Origin: Bradyrhizobium sp. ISRA464
GTDB lineage: Bacteria; Pseudomonadota; Alphaproteobacteria; Rhizobiales; Xanthobacteraceae
Length of the DNA stretch: 64,000 bases
Assembly: GCF_029910095.1 (NCBI RefSeq)
Contig: NZ_CP094526.1
Coordinates: 5,704,001-5,768,000, forward strand
Direction of reading: 5' to 3'
Of this stretch, positions 36,427 to 44,836 are shown piece after piece; the stretch's first letter is position 1; every line of letters starts with the position of its first letter. Made by a program: the position numbers and the translations under genes. The notes beneath the pieces are model-generated. The model was not told the origin of the DNA. It searched no databases and saw only the letters and a program-made list of their open reading frames with translations.

Positions 36427-38751
36427 TCAAGCCCACTGCTTTTCCTCATTGACCCAGGCGAACCCGGGCAACCTGCCCGCCCGGACGAACGCCTCGACAA
36501 CGTTGGCCAGCACGCAGGACGAGTTGTTTCTGAAATTGTTGACCGGCAGCGATTGCGCGAACGCGACCGAGCCGCACGCGAACACAGCCCCTCCATGGGG
36601 CGCCGTGAAGTAGGTCATGTCGGCATGAACGCGCCAGTCATACGAGCCATAGAGGCCAAGATAGGAATAAAGAACGAGTTGCTGGTTCACGACATAGCTG
36701 TCGGTGTGCCCCCCCGACGAAGCGATGATCCTGGTGTGCGGCGGTGTGCCCAGGGCGCGGTCGTAATAGTCAAGGGCCAGCCCCGCCGCGCCGTTGTTGG
36801 CAAGGCCGAAGTCGCCGATGATCTCGCCATCGACACCTTTGGTGATCCAGGACACGGTGCGGTGATAGCTGTCCGGCATCCGCCGGTACGGCTCGCTTCG
36901 TCCACCGCCCGAGCTGCTTAGGCCGATCCCGACCAGCTTCTGGGTCGCCCGTCCAAGCACCTTCCAGGGGCCGCCGCGCATCCCGTCCGTGGCCATGTAG
37001 TGCTCGCCATAGCGCGATATCCACGGCTTGTACCCGTCATCACGGCGGCGACACTCCACGATCCACGGTTCGCCATCGCGAACGCCCGCAGTGGCGTTGA
37101 ATCCGTTGCCGCCCGCATAGATGTAGCGGCCGCCGCCGGCGATATAATCCTCGGTCGCATCCAGCATGCGCTCGGTGTAGTATTCAGGCCGCGTGCCGCT
37201 GATGACGCAGGCGTACGGCGACAATGCCGCCGACCCATCGCGATGCAGATCCTCGTCGGTCAGGACCTCGTAGTCGAAGTCGCTCTGGTCGAGCCATGCG
37301 ATGATCGAGAGATCCGCAGCCAACCCCGACGCCACGTCGAAACTCGGCGTTCTGTATTTCGGCCGCATGTTCATAATCGGCCGGTGATAGGAGCTGTAGC
37401 ACACGCCGCTGCCGTCGGCGTGCATGTCGTAGGTCGACAGCCCGAAATCGGCCCGCATGTACATCTCGATATCGATGTCGGACAGCACGGCCGGCTGGCC
37501 CGTCAGGGCTTCGCGCTCAGGATGATCGAAGCTCAGCCGCTCGTTCGCAAAGGCAAGGTAAGTCAGCGTCGGAAACAGGAATGCAATGCGCGCCTGCGGC
37601 TTTTCCGGCCGCACGAAAAAGACGACGTGCTCCTCGCTCAACCTCGTTCCGCTACCTGAGCGCAGTCGCATGGCATAGCAGCCGCTTTTGAGACCGCGTG
37701 GCAGCGTGACGACCCTGGTCGACGTCCAATTGCAGTCCGTCAGCGCGTCGGCATGAAATTCGATCCCCCCGAACTCGTGCGGAGCCAGACGGAAGCAGTC
37801 GGTGAAGCCGTTCCAGTTCCAGCCGGTCTGGCCGCGAACGGGCCGGTTGTATCCTCTGGCATTCAGCTTGTGCCACCCGACGTCGACCACGAGATCGCCG
37901 ATGCCGCGGTCGGTGTATCCTGCGCTCGTGTCCCAGAAAGCAACCAGGTTTTCCATTGCGGGGACAAGGCCGCTCCTGATCGTGTCGAGCTCGGCGGGCT
38001 GTAGGGGCTGATCAAACGCGCCGCACCGATCGATCTTGCCCCAATAAAGCTCCGACGCGCATGCACGCTGTTGCGCATCGCGGCCGCGCGAGCCTGCCAT
38101 CAGGAACGGAGTTGAGGCGAGGTTGCCAGGCTTGCTCCGGAAGATCGCTGAGGTGTGGGAGTCGTAATCAACCAGTGCAACTTTGCCCAACAGGCCGTTG
38201 TACCTGTTGCCAACGCCGACCTGATACAAGGTCGCTTGCCGAGTCCTGGCATCGAAGGTCGCGGCCACGAAATACCACATCTGCACCTGCAGAGGGACGT
38301 CGGCGGCCAAGCGCTCGACGGTCTCTTCGCCGCGTCCGATCCAGAACTGCAAGCAACCCTTCTCGTCGAGGCCGATCCCATAGCCCTGCTTCCGGTCGCC
38401 GTCCCACCGGCCGATGATGGTTTGGCGCTTTCCGGACGCCGGCCAGGTCGGGTGGATGAAGGCGAACAGGGTGAAGCTGTCAGCGAACGCCAGCCGGCCT
38501 TCGGGGTCATCGACCTCGAGGAACGATCCCACTTGGGTGAACTGCCGCTCGACCCGCCACGTACCATTCGCGGTGCACGCTACCTCTTGCTCGACGAAGC
38601 CGGGTCCTGCGGGGTTTTGATCGCCATGGATCAGGCGCACCAGTTGCGCTTCGGCCGTTTCCGTTCCCTCGGCGCTGACATAAAACTGGATGGCCTCGCC
38701 CGGCTTGACCGAGATCCTGTCCGTGTAGCCAAATAGCCTGACCGGTGTCAC
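36427..38751 (-). CDS. dmfA2: N,N-dimethylformamidase large subunit-like protein, copy 2
   Basis: 774 aa from the GTG at 38751, picked because GGGAG lies 6 bp upstream; the longer frame to 38814 adds an unlikely Cys/Pro leader. It is paralogous to copy 1 throughout: LFGYTDRISVKPGEAIQFYV, LamG-like domain with FAFIHPTWP and GRWDGDRKQGYGIGL, then FLFPTLTYLAFANERLS, STYDMHADGSGVCYSSYHRP, RPEYYTERMLDATEDYIAGG and IIGDFGLANNGAAGLALDYY. The Tyr (TYLAFANER), Tyr (STYDMHADG) and Glu (RPEYYTERM) iron-ligand positions are kept. In the first Tyr region one Tyr of copy 1 is Phe here, which narrows the likely ligand to the remaining Tyr. It follows the permease-small-subunit fusion by 74 bp, so each large subunit has its own small subunit. 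Confidence 0.85.
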   Translation of the reverse strand: MTPVRLFGYTDRISVKPGEAIQFYVSAEGTETAEAQLVRLIHGDQNPAGPGFVEQEVACTANGTWRVERQFTQVGSFLEVDDPEGRLAFADSFTLFAFIHPTWPASGKRQTIIGRWDGDRKQGYGIGLDEKGCLQFWIGRGEETVERLAADVPLQVQMWYFVAATFDARTRQATLYQVGVGNRYNGLLGKVALVDYDSHTSAIFRSKPGNLASTPFLMAGSRGRDAQQRACASELYWGKIDRCGAFDQPLQPAELDTIRSGLVPAMENLVAFWDTSAGYTDRGIGDLVVDVGWHKLNARGYNRPVRGQTGWNWNGFTDCFRLAPHEFGGIEFHADALTDCNWTSTRVVTLPRGLKSGCYAMRLRSGSGTRLSEEHVVFFVRPEKPQARIAFLFPTLTYLAFANERLSFDHPEREALTGQPAVLSDIDIEMYMRADFGLSTYDMHADGSGVCYSSYHRPIMNMRPKYRTPSFDVASGLAADLSIIAWLDQSDFDYEVLTDEDLHRDGSAALSPYACVISGTRPEYYTERMLDATEDYIAGGGRYIYAGGNGFNATAGVRDGEPWIVECRRRDDGYKPWISRYGEHYMATDGMRGGPWKVLGRATQKLVGIGLSSSGGGRSEPYRRMPDSYHRTVSWITKGVDGEIIGDFGLANNGAAGLALDYYDRALGTPPHTRIIASSGGHTDSYVVNQQLVLYSYLGLYGSYDWRVHADMTYFTAPHGGAVFACGSVAFAQSLPVNNFRNNSSCVLANVVEAFVRAGRLPGFAWVNEEKQWA

Positions 38752-38825
38752 CACCAACTCCCTCGTTTGCGATCGTCCCGAAGTCCGTCCCGCAGGCGGA
38801 CACAACTTCTTCATTTCAAGTTCGA

Positions 38826-40475
38826 TCAGGATTCCAGCAGATCCTGAACGCGCCGCATGAAGACGCCGTGGCAGGCCTCATCCGGTGTTGAGTAAATCCT
38901 GTCCTCAACCACGCGCGGCGCCACGCCGCGATGGCCGGACAGCGCCACGATGCGGTACCCCTCGAAGCGCTCCACAGCCATGATGGCGTACTTCTCCACC
39001 TGAGGACGGGTGCGGAAATAGATCAGCAGCCGTTCGAGTGCCTCGCTGTGCTGTCCATTGAGGGAGTGGCGATGCTCCTCGATGATCTCCGGCGACACCA
39101 GCGTCTTGAGATGGTCGCGGGTCATCTTGTCGTAGCGACGCTGATAGATGATGCTCTTGTCGTCGGTCTCGGTCGCCTCCTCCGGCAGCATCTCGCCGCC
39201 CTTTTCCGCCCGCGTCGACCTCCGCTCGCTCTTCTTCTTGTCGCGCCATGCACGGAACTGCGCCTTGATCCCGAACAGCCCGTTGCGGAGGTAGAGAACG
39301 ACCAGCAGCATGATGAGGCCGATGATTATGAAGCGGGCCGGCCCCCATGTGTTCAGCACCTGATCGAAGAACACGACTATGAGGGTACCGACCACCGCGC
39401 CTTCCGCACGTCCGACGCCGCCGATTACCAGCATGGCGAGGCCGAGCAGGACGGTGTCGAAGTTGAAGATCGAGAACGCCACGCCGCCGAAATTCGAGGT
39501 GTAGAATCCGCCGATGAAGCCCAGCGCCGTCGACGAGATGAGGAACACCCAGACACGCGCCTGGCGAAAGTTCACTCCGGTCGCCTCGGCGAACGCCTCG
39601 CGCTTTTCGGGCGCCATGCGAAGGATTCGGCCAAGCCTGCGGCCGTTGACGAACCGGTAGAGCAGCAGCGCGAGCAGCATCAGGCCGAAGCAGGCGTAAT
39701 AGGCCAAAAGCAGCTGACCCAACTGCGACCAATCTTCCGGCACGTAGGTCGTTGCGCCATACAAACCGCCGTTGGCGGACCCAAACTCCTTCGAGGTGAC
39801 GAAGTAGACCCGGCAGAGCTCGTTAAGCCCGAGGGTAAGAAGCGCGTAGTAGAAGCCATCCAGCCGCGTGGCCGGCAGTGCGATGATCCCGCCGAAGACC
39901 AGCCCCACCAGCGCGCCGATGGGCGGCAACAGCCACCAAGGCAATGAGATCTTGATCGCAAGCAGTGCCGTAACGAACGCGGCCGTCCCAACCACTGCAT
40001 AGGTGGCGAGCGAGAAGACACCCGCGGTGCCCATGATGAGCATCCAGCACAGGCTGATGGCCGAATAGATGCCGAACGTGGCTCCCGCTGTCAGCAGCGT
40101 GTTCTGCAGGTCGCCGGGCGTGAACAGGGGAGCGATCGCCAGCGCAAGAAGCCCCAGCACCCACCAGATCGGCCGCTTGTCGACGATCGTCTTCTCCGCG
40201 CGCAAGGTCTTGGGATTGTATTCCCCGCGCACGCGCAGCACCCGACGGCGCGTCGGCCAGTAGCGAAGGCGGTTCCACATCGTTCTGCCATGGCCCGGCC
40301 ATTTGTAGTAGTAGCGCAGGCGGCCGACCGGGATCAGCTTCGTCTTCGATTGGCGCGTCTTTTCCCAGACCTCCTGATGGCTTCGGAACGGAATGGTCGG
40401 AAGTTCTTCAACGTCGCGCTTGCCACCCCAGACGAAGAGTGGATTGCGCCATTTGATGCCGCTATCAGGGGACAT
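38826..40475 (-). CDS. LivM-type permease fused to an N,N-dimethylformamidase small subunit
   Basis: 549 aa in one uninterrupted frame. Residues 1-104 are a long cytoplasmic extension (MSPDSGIKWRNPLFVWGG, basic and aromatic). Residues 105-400 are a LivM-type permease: LNTL-like GATFGIYSAISLCWMLIMG, LATYAVVGTAAFVTALL, ALPATRLDGFYYALLTLGLN, GFIGGFYTSNFGGVAFS and LVIGGVGRAEGAVVGTLIVV. After a charged linker (RDKKKSERRSTRAEKGGE) residues 429-549 form a complete 121-aa DMFase small subunit: LVSPEIIEEHRHSLNGQHSE, RLLIYFRTRPQVEKYAI, ALSGHRG and DEACHGVFMRRVQDLLES. Residue 429 is an ATG (39191) with AAGG 8 bp upstream, so a free small subunit could also be made internally. It would anchor the hydrolase to the transporter on the cytoplasmic face. 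No such fusion is known to me. Confidence 0.85.
   Translation of the reverse strand: MSPDSGIKWRNPLFVWGGKRDVEELPTIPFRSHQEVWEKTRQSKTKLIPVGRLRYYYKWPGHGRTMWNRLRYWPTRRRVLRVRGEYNPKTLRAEKTIVDKRPIWWVLGLLALAIAPLFTPGDLQNTLLTAGATFGIYSAISLCWMLIMGTAGVFSLATYAVVGTAAFVTALLAIKISLPWWLLPPIGALVGLVFGGIIALPATRLDGFYYALLTLGLNELCRVYFVTSKEFGSANGGLYGATTYVPEDWSQLGQLLLAYYACFGLMLLALLLYRFVNGRRLGRILRMAPEKREAFAEATGVNFRQARVWVFLISSTALGFIGGFYTSNFGGVAFSIFNFDTVLLGLAMLVIGGVGRAEGAVVGTLIVVFFDQVLNTWGPARFIIIGLIMLLVVLYLRNGLFGIKAQFRAWRDKKKSERRSTRAEKGGEMLPEEATETDDKSIIYQRRYDKMTRDHLKTLVSPEIIEEHRHSLNGQHSEALERLLIYFRTRPQVEKYAIMAVERFEGYRIVALSGHRGVAPRVVEDRIYSTPDEACHGVFMRRVQDLLES
39191..39203 (-). promoter_or_regulatory. Possible internal ribosome site and start for a free small subunit
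   Basis: On the minus strand AAGGGCGGCGAG precedes the in-frame ATG at 39191. That ATG opens MLPEEA, the position equivalent to the start of the separate small-subunit gene (MLPLEY). If used, it would yield a 121-aa protein from within the fusion gene. Whether initiation occurs is not known. Confidence 0.4.
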
Positions 40476-40478
40476 TGC

Positions 40479-41360
40479 TCAGGCCTCCCTCGCCTTGTCG
40501 AGCAGCCCGGCGATGCCGCGCGGTCGGACCAAGAGGATGACGATAATCACAACGAACTGGGTGATAAGAACGTAGCGGCCGCCGATCGACATGCCTGTCA
40601 GCGCCTCGTTGAGGCCGAGCACGATCGCGGCGATAACGGCGCCGCGCACGCTGCCAAGTCCGCCACAAAGCGCAATGCTGACGCCCTTGATCATTGGCAT
40701 CAGTCCACCGAACGGCGAGATGTAGTAGGTCTGGGAGAGCAGGACGGCCGCGAGACCCGCCAATCCGCCCGTGATGCCCATGACGTAGAAGGAGGTCCGC
40801 CGCACGCCGATGCCGACAATGGAGGCGGCGTGAGGATTCATCATCATCGCTCGGATTTCGAGGCCGCGCCGGCTCGACTGCATCCACCTCAGAACGACTG
40901 CGAGCATCAGGACCGACGTCACCACGTTGCCGACCTTGTCGGCCGTGAAGACAGCACCCGGCAGGGACACCGACCAATTGCCGAAAATCTCGGGAAGGCT
41001 CTTCGAACGCGGACCGAACCACCAGAGCAGGAACTGCGTGCCGATCAGATTGATCGCGAGCGTCGCAATCAGGCCGCGAATGGTGAAGTTCGGCTTGTCG
41101 TGGATCGGTATAAAGCCGACAGCGCAGATGATCACACCCCCGAGAGCACCGGCGAGGATACCCGCAGCCAGCACTGCTGGGCCCCAAGCGGAGACATACT
41201 GGGCAAACATCCAAGCGCCATACCCTGCGAATGCGAATATGAAGCCGTAGGACAGGTTGAGCAGACCGAGGCTCGACCACGTGATCGAAATTCCGATCGC
41301 GAGCGTGCCGTAAATGCACGCAAGAACGATGGTGTTGCTGACAATGAACCAGATATCCAT
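40479..41360 (-). CDS. livH: LivH-type permease of the amide transporter
   Basis: 293 aa with about 8 membrane segments: IVLACIYGTLAIGISITWSSL, LNLSYGFIFAFAGYGAWMFA, PNFTIRGLIATLAINLIGTQ, GLEIRAMMMNPHAAS, GITGGLAGLAAVLLSQTYY and LCGGLGSVRGAVIAAIVLGL. It pairs with the LivM fusion to form the inner-membrane channel. The gene is 4 bp after livF (41364) and 3 bp before the fusion. Some positions in the usual LNLAHG and GxxGS motifs are changed (LNLSYG), typical of the amide/urea-type branch. Confidence 0.9.
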   Translation of the reverse strand: MDIWFIVSNTIVLACIYGTLAIGISITWSSLGLLNLSYGFIFAFAGYGAWMFAQYVSAWGPAVLAAGILAGALGGVIICAVGFIPIHDKPNFTIRGLIATLAINLIGTQFLLWWFGPRSKSLPEIFGNWSVSLPGAVFTADKVGNVVTSVLMLAVVLRWMQSSRRGLEIRAMMMNPHAASIVGIGVRRTSFYVMGITGGLAGLAAVLLSQTYYISPFGGLMPMIKGVSIALCGGLGSVRGAVIAAIVLGLNEALTGMSIGGRYVLITQFVVIIVILLVRPRGIAGLLDKAREA

Positions 41361-41363
41361 GTC

Positions 41364-42131
41364 TTACGCCTTTCGATAAACGTTCAACGCGAGCGCGGCG
41401 GAGGCCTCACCCTTGAGCTTGCCGACATGCATACCGATAACGCGGTCGACCCGCCCCTCGAGCAGTACAACGTTCTGCTCTGCAATGATCATGGCGGCAT
41501 CACCGAGCTTGACCGCCATCAGCGCGTTGATCACGCTCTTGCCGATCTTGGGCGCCAGCCCGAGCGACGGCTCGTCTACCAAGAACAAGGACGCATCGGT
41601 CATCAGGCCGCGACCGATCGACACCATGCGCCGTTCGCCGCCCGACAGGCGACCCACCGGTACACCCATCAGCTTCCGCAAGGGTGGAAAGATCTCCAGG
41701 ATGCGAAGCTTGCGCGTGGCGCGATCGCGCCACGCCGCCGCGGTGTAGGCACCGGAATCGAGATGCTCCTCGACTGTCAGGCCATGGAAAATCTCGTCAC
41801 CCTGGGGAATCAGCGCTAATCCTGCGCGCACGATTTCGTGGGTGTAGCGCCCGGGCCCCTGGCTTCGCGTACGCCCAACCTCCCTGCCATTCAGCTTAAT
41901 CGAGCCGCGCTGCCAGCCGGTGAGCCCCGCGATTGCGTAGAACAGCGTCGACTTGCCGTGACCGTTCAAGCCGACAATGCCGATCCGCTCCCCACACTGA
42001 ACAACGAGATCGAGATCGTGGATGACGCGAACCGGTCCGTAGCCTGCAGACAAGCCCCTGACGTTCAGCACCTCGCGCTGGGGCTGACGCGCCGGATCGC
42101 CCTGCAGATGATTGCTTACCGAGATATTCAT
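41364..42131 (-). CDS. livF: LivF-type ABC ATPase of the amide transporter
   Basis: 255 aa. Walker A GLNGHGKST (about 53-61), Q-loop LALIPQGDEIFHGLTVEEHL, signature RLSGGERRMVSIGRGL, Walker B ASLFLVDEPSLGLAPKI and an EQN switch region (AAMIIAEQNVVLL). It energises import from the cytoplasmic side. The ATG at 42131 overlaps the livG stop (ATGA). A 20-residue N-terminal extension (NHLQGDPARQPQRE) precedes the core. All catalytic motifs are intact. Confidence 0.93.
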   Translation of the reverse strand: MNISVSNHLQGDPARQPQREVLNVRGLSAGYGPVRVIHDLDLVVQCGERIGIVGLNGHGKSTLFYAIAGLTGWQRGSIKLNGREVGRTRSQGPGRYTHEIVRAGLALIPQGDEIFHGLTVEEHLDSGAYTAAAWRDRATRKLRILEIFPPLRKLMGVPVGRLSGGERRMVSIGRGLMTDASLFLVDEPSLGLAPKIGKSVINALMAVKLGDAAMIIAEQNVVLLEGRVDRVIGMHVGKLKGEASAALALNVYRKA

Positions 42132-42904
42132 GCTTCGGCCTCTTCGCTGAAATCCTCGAAATAGGCCGCGTGGACCTTCGGATCCGCCATCACATCGTCC
42201 ATCAAGCCCTCGGAGATGACCTCGCCGGCATCCATCACCAGAATGCGGTCGGCAATTGTCCCGAGGAGTTCGATGCGGTGCTCGACGATCAGAATCGCGA
42301 TATTCATCTCCTTGGCGAGGATGCGCAGCAGCGTGTCGATCTCGTCGACCTCCGAATTGATCAGGCCCGCCGCCGGCTCATCCAGCAGCAGCAGAGACGG
42401 CCGGCGCATCAACAGACAGGCCAGCAGCAATTTGCGCCGGTTGAAGGTTTCGAGCTGCGTAGCCGGCGTATCCTCGCTGACCTTCAGGCCGACGAGGTCG
42501 GCGCCATATTCCGCGTCGAACCTGGTGAGGAAGGGACGATGCGCCTGCCTCGCGGCCTTGAACGTCTCGCCGACGGTCAACTCGTCAGGCACGACCGGCG
42601 TCTGGAACGTGCGGCCGATTCCTAGGCGGGAGCGGGAATACAACGGCAGACCGGTGACGTTCTCGCCCTTGAACCACACCGTGCCACTCTTCGGCGACAT
42701 CCGTCCGGAGAGGATTTCAAACAGGCTGGTCTTCCCCGCGCCGTTCGGCCCGATGATGCCCAGCACTTCCCCGGCCTGGACGTGCAGGCTGATGTCGCGG
42801 AGAATTTCGCGGCCGCCGAGATCGAGCGAAATGCCGCTGCAGGAGAACAGGACAGGCTTCCCGCCCCGTTCAGCCTTGTCGCTCGAGGAGAGTTGCCTGA
42901 GCAT
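42128..42904 (-). CDS. livG: LivG-type ABC ATPase of the amide transporter with atypical signature motif
   Basis: 258 aa from the ATG at 42904, which overlaps the binding-protein stop (TGATG); an upstream GTG at 42916 is possible. Walker A GPNGAGKTS, LGIGRTFQTPVVPDELTVGE (LivG-specific loop), Walker B SLLLLDEPAAGL and H-loop AILIVEHRIELLG are clear. The ABC signature, normally LSxGQ, is replaced by LETFNRRKLLLA. Two-ATPase importers often have one degenerate site, so the complex may hydrolyse ATP asymmetrically. The other ATPase keeps LSGGE. Confidence 0.9.
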   Translation of the reverse strand: MLRQLSSSDKAERGGKPVLFSCSGISLDLGGREILRDISLHVQAGEVLGIIGPNGAGKTSLFEILSGRMSPKSGTVWFKGENVTGLPLYSRSRLGIGRTFQTPVVPDELTVGETFKAARQAHRPFLTRFDAEYGADLVGLKVSEDTPATQLETFNRRKLLLACLLMRRPSLLLLDEPAAGLINSEVDEIDTLLRILAKEMNIAILIVEHRIELLGTIADRILVMDAGEVISEGLMDDVMADPKVHAAYFEDFSEEAEA

Positions 42905-44187
42905 CAGCTCCACCACGGCGCAGAGATGAGCTTCGTTTCCGAGACAGGACCGGGATAGACGATCTTGTGCTCACCGCCCTGAACCTGCACATAGAGCTGC
43001 GCGACGCCGGCCTCGAGCTTGCGCGCCTGCAGTTCGTCTCCGCCGTTGTCGGGGAAATGAAGTGCCTCCTGGTAGGGATTGCCCATGTCGACGTAGCCGC
43101 AGACGCCGCGCTGCGGATTGGCGCGGATCCAGTCGCAGACCTCGCTGAACTTCCGGGGATCGCCGACGGCCTCCCAGGCCTTCTTGAGGTAATAGGTTTG
43201 ATCGTACGCAATGCCGGTGTAGGCGAGCCCCGCGATACCGGGAAAACGTTTCTTGTATTTCTGCCTGTAGGCGCGACCTCTCTCGTCGCCATAAATGCCC
43301 ATGGTCGTGCCCCAGACGAAGCCGTTCGCAGCCGATCCGGCAAGCTCGAGGAATTCTGGCTGCGATGGCCCGTACTGGAGATAGACAAGCGAGTCGCGCA
43401 CCGGGCTTGCAACGAACTGCTTGCAAAACGCGGCGTATTCAGCGGCCACCCAATGGTCCACCAGGATTGCGGCGGCGTCGACTTCCTTCATCTCGCGAAT
43501 GACCGGCGCCCAGTCCTGCACGGGATACTGGATGTCCGTAATGCGGGCGACTTCGAACTTGCCGCGCCGCTTGATCGCCTGCTGCGCGGCGCGCGAAATG
43601 GTCTGGCAGTAACCGATCTGCTCCTGAATGATATGAACCTTGCGGTTCTTCGGCTTCCAGATGCCCCGCTGCTCCTCGTCCTCCAGCCAGAGAGCATAGG
43701 TCCATCCGTAGTTCACCTCCGACGGGCAGAACTGGAAGATGTGGTTGTATTTATCCGGATGCTCCTTGACCGCAGAGGTCCCGGCGCGTTGCGCGTTGCC
43801 GTTGATGTACGGACATTTGTACTTCACGGTTGCGTCCATCGCCGGCAGCGGGACGAGCGTGAAAGCAAACGAGATCGCGTCGACCTTGGCGTCAACGCAG
43901 GCGGCAAGCGCCTGCTTGGAGGATTCCGGCGACAGAACGTTCATGTCCGTCGTGGATAGCTTCAGCGGCCTGCCGAGAATGCCGCCCGCGGCATTGATCT
44001 CCTCCATCGCGAGCGTCGTGCCGTTTAGGAAGTCCTGATGGTCCGCGACACCCGCCGCAGCCGTCTGGCAGTAGGGAACGCCGAGAACGATCGGCTGGGC
44101 CGCAAATGCCGTCCGTCCAACAAATGGTGCCGCGATGGCCGCGCCGATGCCCGCGGTCACTGAACGCCTGGTGAGTTTGAAGACCAT
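42904..44187 (-). CDS. Tat-exported amide-type substrate-binding protein
   Basis: 427 aa from the ATG at 44187; the upstream frame to 44358 is not used. The N terminus FKLTRRSVTAGIGAAIAAPF carries a twin-arginine motif (TRRSV), so the protein may be folded before export. The peripla_BP_6 domain has IVLGVPYCQTAAAGVADHQD, TTLAMEEINAAGGILGRPLK, KVDAISFAFTLVPLPAMDAT, WTYALWLEDEE, VDAAAILVDHWVAAEYAAFC and ANGFVWGTTMGIYG. It captures the substrate in the periplasm for the permease fusion and LivH. First gene of the eight-gene operon. A Tat signal on a binding protein of this family is unusual. Confidence 0.85.
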   Translation of the reverse strand: MVFKLTRRSVTAGIGAAIAAPFVGRTAFAAQPIVLGVPYCQTAAAGVADHQDFLNGTTLAMEEINAAGGILGRPLKLSTTDMNVLSPESSKQALAACVDAKVDAISFAFTLVPLPAMDATVKYKCPYINGNAQRAGTSAVKEHPDKYNHIFQFCPSEVNYGWTYALWLEDEEQRGIWKPKNRKVHIIQEQIGYCQTISRAAQQAIKRRGKFEVARITDIQYPVQDWAPVIREMKEVDAAAILVDHWVAAEYAAFCKQFVASPVRDSLVYLQYGPSQPEFLELAGSAANGFVWGTTMGIYGDERGRAYRQKYKKRFPGIAGLAYTGIAYDQTYYLKKAWEAVGDPRKFSEVCDWIRANPQRGVCGYVDMGNPYQEALHFPDNGGDELQARKLEAGVAQLYVQVQGGEHKIVYPGPVSETKLISAPWWS

Positions 44188-44836
44188 CTGAGCAACCTCT
44201 CCTGCAATCGCGCGCGGGTGCTCGGCATCGCGACCGAGACCGGGCCGGATTTCCTGTTGGGCTAAGACGGTGCGGTCAGGCGACCGTCGGGTGATAGCGG
44301 CCTCGATCCGTATCCCTACGGGCTGAGACGGTGGATGCGGCCGAACCGCATGGATCAAAGCCTCGGTTTTCTGCCGATTTTCAGCAATACGTCAGCTGAC
44401 CGATTTTGAAGGCCGGTCTGGAGGGACCCGGAGTGATCCAGAACTACGCTGCGGGTGCGAACAGGGCTCGGGGGGACAACTTGCGCAGCAAGCCAAGCCC
44501 AGATTTTCATCAATCGACGGCGCTGCGGGTCCTCTCGCGTCAGAATTGCTGGCCCTGAATGAGGCGAAGTGTGACACTGCTTTGACTAGAGGAGCGACCG
44601 CTTCTAACATGCAATTGCAGCTTTCAGCTCGGTGTCTGACTTCGATCCAGGACAGTCGAGATCAGCAGAGCGAATGGCCACCGTAGTGATGTGGCACCTC
44701 GCGTTGGTTGGCGCGGTCCTTGCTCTGAGGCCGCGGAGGTCTCCGCAATCCCGCCGGGCTAACGGATCGTTAGCGGCCAAGAAGAAGATTCGATCACGAA
44801 CCGTCGGCAAGATCTTTCACGAGCTGGAGGCTCACC
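44188..44836. promoter_or_regulatory. Divergent regulatory region between the amide operon and the LuxR-type regulator
   Basis: 649 bp without a supported gene, between the minus-strand binding-protein gene and the plus-strand regulator. It contains the 35-bp motif at 44374-44408, shared with the amine oxidase upstream region. No promoter hexamers stand out with confidence. Confidence 0.55.
44374..44408 (+). promoter_or_regulatory. Putative shared operator, copy 1 (upstream of the amide operon)
   Basis: A 35-bp segment: CCGATTTTCAGCAATACGTC then AGCTGACCGATTTTG. It contains the palindrome GTCAGCTGAC (44391-44400) flanked by direct CCGATTTT repeats 26 bp apart. It matches 49271-49305 at 30 of 35 positions by direct comparison. 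It lies about 190 bp upstream of the binding-protein start. Confidence 0.7.

Noticed and set aside
40290..41819. 509-aa plus-strand ORF opposite livH, livF and part of the fusion
   Set aside because: Antisense shadow; the minus strand holds the complete transporter genes.
44681..44710. TGGCAC sequence considered as a sigma-54 promoter
   Set aside because: The -12 element (TTGC at the right spacing) is absent.
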